Assembly: GCA_003447895.1 (NCBI GenBank)
Contig: DLYC01000035.1
Coordinates: 1-16,158 of the forward strand
Length of the DNA stretch: 16,158 bases
DNA from: Lachnospiraceae bacterium
GTDB taxonomy: Bacteria > Bacillota > Clostridia > Lachnospirales > Lachnospiraceae
Direction of reading: 5' to 3'
Both the position numbers and the translations under genes were made by a program. Each line of letters opens with the position of its first letter. The first letter of the stretch is position 1. The notes under the pieces were generated by a model. The model was given only the letters and a program-made list of their open reading frames with translations, was not told the DNA's origin and did not search any database. This document shows, in pieces, positions 14,770 through 16,158 of the stretch.

Positions 14770-15159
14770 TTATTCTTTTCCGAAGAATCTGTAGATCCGT
14801 TTACGTGCGAGGTAGTAGTCTCCTCTGCCGTAGACCTTTGCGCTGGTTCTCTTCCAGGACAAGCCGAGGATGTAATGCCACCGGACGATGGACCTGATCT
14901 CCGGATCGTCTACTGTCTGCAGCCACGTCTCGATCGTGAGCGCCGTGTCGATCCACCGCTCCTGCTGAGCGACAAGCTTCTCCTTCAGGGAGATGATGCG
15001 CATCGCACTCCTGCCGGTTGGATCTCCGGGACCGGAAGCACCTGCGCCATCGTGTCCTGTCGGAGACTTGCGCGGATCGTACAGCGCATCGATCTCCAGT
15101 TCCATAGCTTTCATCTCGGAGATAATCCCTCGGTAGTTTTCAAGATCCTCGATCGTCAT
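14770..15159 (-). CDS. DUF1492/ArpU-like late transcription regulator
   Basis: The 129-residue protein has an N-terminal helix (MTIEDLENYRGIISEMKAME), a flexible Gly-rich loop (GHDGAGASGPGDPTGR, 35-50), and a C-terminal sigma-region-4-like helix-turn-helix (PEIRSIVRWHYILGLSWKRT followed by YLARKRIYRFF). This matches phage DUF1492/ArpU/RinA-type proteins, activators of late gene transcription. Its start overlaps the preceding gene by ATGA (15156-15159). The adjacent downstream promoter with GTCCAAA repeats is its most likely target. It is the last gene before the packaging module, as usual for late regulators. Confidence 0.75.
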   Translation of the reverse strand: MTIEDLENYRGIISEMKAMELEIDALYDPRKSPTGHDGAGASGPGDPTGRSAMRIISLKEKLVAQQERWIDTALTIETWLQTVDDPEIRSIVRWHYILGLSWKRTSAKVYGRGDYYLARKRIYRFFGKE

Positions 15160-15380
15160 CCATCATCCTCCTTTGGCTCTGCCCATGAGCAATAGTTATC
15201 ATCCGGCGTCTTCCCAAACATCTGCGGAATGATAGCGCAGTCCACATAATTTCCTTCCATGTTTGAATTGTATTTACAGTTCTTGCACCGGATTAACTCA
15301 CCTGTCACGATTCCGTTCATCGTGTCACGAAGTGCATCGCTGTTCGTGCCGACTATGAAGTATTTGTTGAAGTCTATCAT
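15156..15380 (-). CDS. Small four-cysteine protein (zinc-binding-like), paralog 1
   Basis: I start at the ATG at 15380 because it forms an ATGA overlap with the upstream gene (15377-15380) and has a purine-rich GAAGGTGACGGA before it; the frame is open further upstream but with no better site. The 74-residue protein has Cys32-x2-Cys35 in LIRCKNCKY, then Cys48 and Cys64 in DNYCSWAEPK, a likely zinc site. It is a paralog of the next gene upstream. Such mini-proteins are common before the packaging module in Firmicutes phages, with no established function. Confidence 0.7.
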   Translation of the reverse strand: MIDFNKYFIVGTNSDALRDTMNGIVTGELIRCKNCKYNSNMEGNYVDCAIIPQMFGKTPDDNYCSWAEPKEDDG

Positions 15381-15574
15381 TCCGTCACCTTCGGCTCTGC
15401 CTTTGAACAGAAATCGTCTTCTGCTATGTATCCATTGAGTCCTGTATACCCACACCTATGCGACACATCAAATTCGTACCATTTACAGTCCTTGCATCGT
15501 ATCAGTTCCTGTTTACGCACAAGCAAGCCACCTTCTACTTCGTTTGGCGATTCTATGCAAATGTATTCCTTCAT
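15377..15574 (-). CDS. Small four-cysteine protein (zinc-binding-like), paralog 2
   Basis: The 65-residue protein begins MKEYICIESPNEVEGG and has Cys27-x2-Cys30 (LIRCKDCKW), Cys41 and Cys56 in DDFCSKAEPK, aligning with paralog 1 over the core ELIRCK-x-CK ... C ... CS-x-AEPK. Its ATG overlaps the stop of the upstream gene (ATGA, 15571-15574), and its own stop overlaps the paralog 1 start. The extra Cys6 lies outside the putative zinc site. Function unknown; probably a tandem duplication of a single-stranded or double-stranded nucleic-acid or protein-binding knuckle, though nothing in the sequence decides which. Confidence 0.7.
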   Translation of the reverse strand: MKEYICIESPNEVEGGLLVRKQELIRCKDCKWYEFDVSHRCGYTGLNGYIAEDDFCSKAEPKVTE

Positions 15575-15855
15575 ACTTCATCCATCCTCGCACCGCAGTT
15601 TGGGCAGTAGCGTTTATCATCAGAATGCTCTCCGCACTCTGAACATGTGTATCTCTCCCAAAACGGATATACCTTTCCTTCTTCTCTCGGCATCCACTTT
15701 CCATGTCGCACGGGTTCTGCGTCTATGGTTGGTTGATGTGCTATCACTCGAACCAGCAACCTGTGCATGTCTGCATTTCCAAACACAACCGCATAATCAA
15801 TCGCATTCTTTAACACTGCGGTAATAAGTGCGTCTGCATCAATTAGTCTTGTCAT
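15571..15855 (-). CDS. Phage zinc-ribbon protein with RLIDADAL N-terminus
   Basis: The 94-residue protein has an N-terminal MTRLIDADALITAV and a middle HQPTIDAEPVRHGKW, a two-part signature of a widespread Firmicutes phage protein family, and ends in a zinc ribbon with Cys71-x2-Cys74 (YTCSECGEH) and Cys84-x2-Cys87 (RYCPNCGARMDEV). It overlaps the membrane peptide gene upstream by ATGA (15852-15855) and the next gene downstream by ATGA. The family has no proven role. The frame and start are well supported by both overlaps. Confidence 0.75.
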   Translation of the reverse strand: MTRLIDADALITAVLKNAIDYAVVFGNADMHRLLVRVIAHQPTIDAEPVRHGKWMPREEGKVYPFWERYTCSECGEHSDDKRYCPNCGARMDEV

Positions 15856-15977
15856 AGCAATTTCTCCAATACCATACTGAGCACGATCAGAAACGCACCG
15901 ACGACTATGATGAATGCACCGACTGCCACTATCAGCAGACCGAACTCACCCATCGCTTCCGTGTTAATTGCCCGCAT
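15852..15977 (-). CDS. 41-residue single-pass membrane peptide
   Basis: ATG at 15977 is preceded by AGGAGG with 8-nt spacing, and the stop overlaps the zinc-ribbon start (CTATGA). The sequence begins MRAINTEAMGEFG, continues with about 25 hydrophobic residues (LLIVAVGAFIIVVGAFLIVL, then SMVL) and ends EKLL. It is one predicted membrane helix with a negative/neutral short N-terminus. It is shorter than typical annotation limits, but the ribosome site and the overlap support it as real. It lies in the early block, not in the lysis region, so a holin role is unlikely. Function unknown. Confidence 0.65.
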   Translation of the reverse strand: MRAINTEAMGEFGLLIVAVGAFIIVVGAFLIVLSMVLEKLL

Positions 15978-16158
15978 GTCTATGCCTCCTGTCATATTCA
16001 TTAACCGCATCGATTATCTGCTTAGCGGTGAACCTGTTGCCGAGTTCGTACCTGATCGCTGCCATGTGCCATCCTGCCTTACGCAGTGCGAGCACCTTCG
16101 GCACATCGATGCCGCCGTAGTCCTGCCATACCTTCATCTTCTTCAGGCAGTCCTCGAT
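15964..16158 (-). CDS. Truncated helix-turn-helix-like protein (3' end of gene)
   Basis: The frame is open from the right edge and ends at TAA (15964-15966), giving 64 residues here. The visible part reads as helical: IEDCLKKMKVWQDYGG, then KVLALRKAGWHMAAIRYELG and a C-terminal Lys/Arg-rich DAVNEYDRRHRHAGN. The LRKAGWHMAAIRYELG section resembles helix-turn-helix proteins in which a recognition helix follows a GWS/GWH turn. It may be a small DNA-binding protein of the early region. It overlaps the membrane peptide gene by 14 bp. The start lies beyond the window or possibly at the ATG at 16137. Confidence 0.55.
   Translation of the reverse strand: MEDCLKKMKVWQDYGGIDVPKVLALRKAGWHMAAIRYELGNRFTAKQIIDAVNEYDRRHRHAGN

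Noticed and set aside
15381..15455. Longer form of paralog 1 starting at 15455
   Set aside because: The extra N-terminus is Arg/Trp-rich and lies wholly over the neighbouring gene; the ATGA overlap at 15377-15380 gives the natural start.

Overview
The window is the late (packaging, head, tail, start of lysis) half of a siphovirus or prophage with an HK97-type head, and essentially every gene lies on the minus strand, so transcription runs from right to left. AGGAGG- and AGGTGA-type Shine-Dalgarno sites, a phi13-type major tail protein, a DUF1492/ArpU-like late regulator and a CHAP endolysin all point to a Firmicutes (Bacillota) host of moderate GC, plausibly a gut clostridial or erysipelotrichial lineage. 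I cannot name the species, and no bacterial flanking gene or attachment site is visible, so free phage and prophage cannot be told apart.

Right end (16158 to 14770), end of the early/regulatory block: a truncated helix-turn-helix-like protein, a 41-residue single-pass membrane peptide, a zinc-ribbon protein, two paralogous four-cysteine mini-proteins and a DUF1492/ArpU-like regulator. These genes overlap one another, mostly by ATGA (the first pair by 14 bp), so they look like one translationally coupled operon. Directly after the regulator gene is a probable late promoter: two 9-bp-spaced GTCCAAA repeats next to an extended -10 box.

Packaging and head (14728 to 8221): HNH endonuclease, a probable cos region, terminase small and large subunits, portal, ClpP-type head maturation protease, major capsid protein with N-terminal scaffold, gp6-like connector, head-tail adaptor and gp10-like protein.

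Tail (8224 to 1369): tail terminator, major tail protein followed by a strong intrinsic terminator, the G and G-T tail assembly chaperones joined by a -1 frameshift at AAAAAAC, an 825-residue tape measure protein, distal tail protein, gp27-like hub/tail-tip protein and a receptor-binding/fibre protein whose 3' third is much AT-richer than the rest.

Left end (1310 to 1): a 79-residue conserved-looking unknown protein bracketed by two intrinsic terminators, then a truncated endolysin with an N-terminal CHAP domain and a C-terminal part resembling phosphodiester glycosidase (NAGPA-like) domains. No holin is seen; it may lie beyond the left edge.

The gene order is standard for this phage class. 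The least ordinary items are the endolysin architecture, the terminators inside the late operon, the HNH leader with a two-codon in-frame amber ORF under the best ribosome site, and the mosaic receptor-binding gene.
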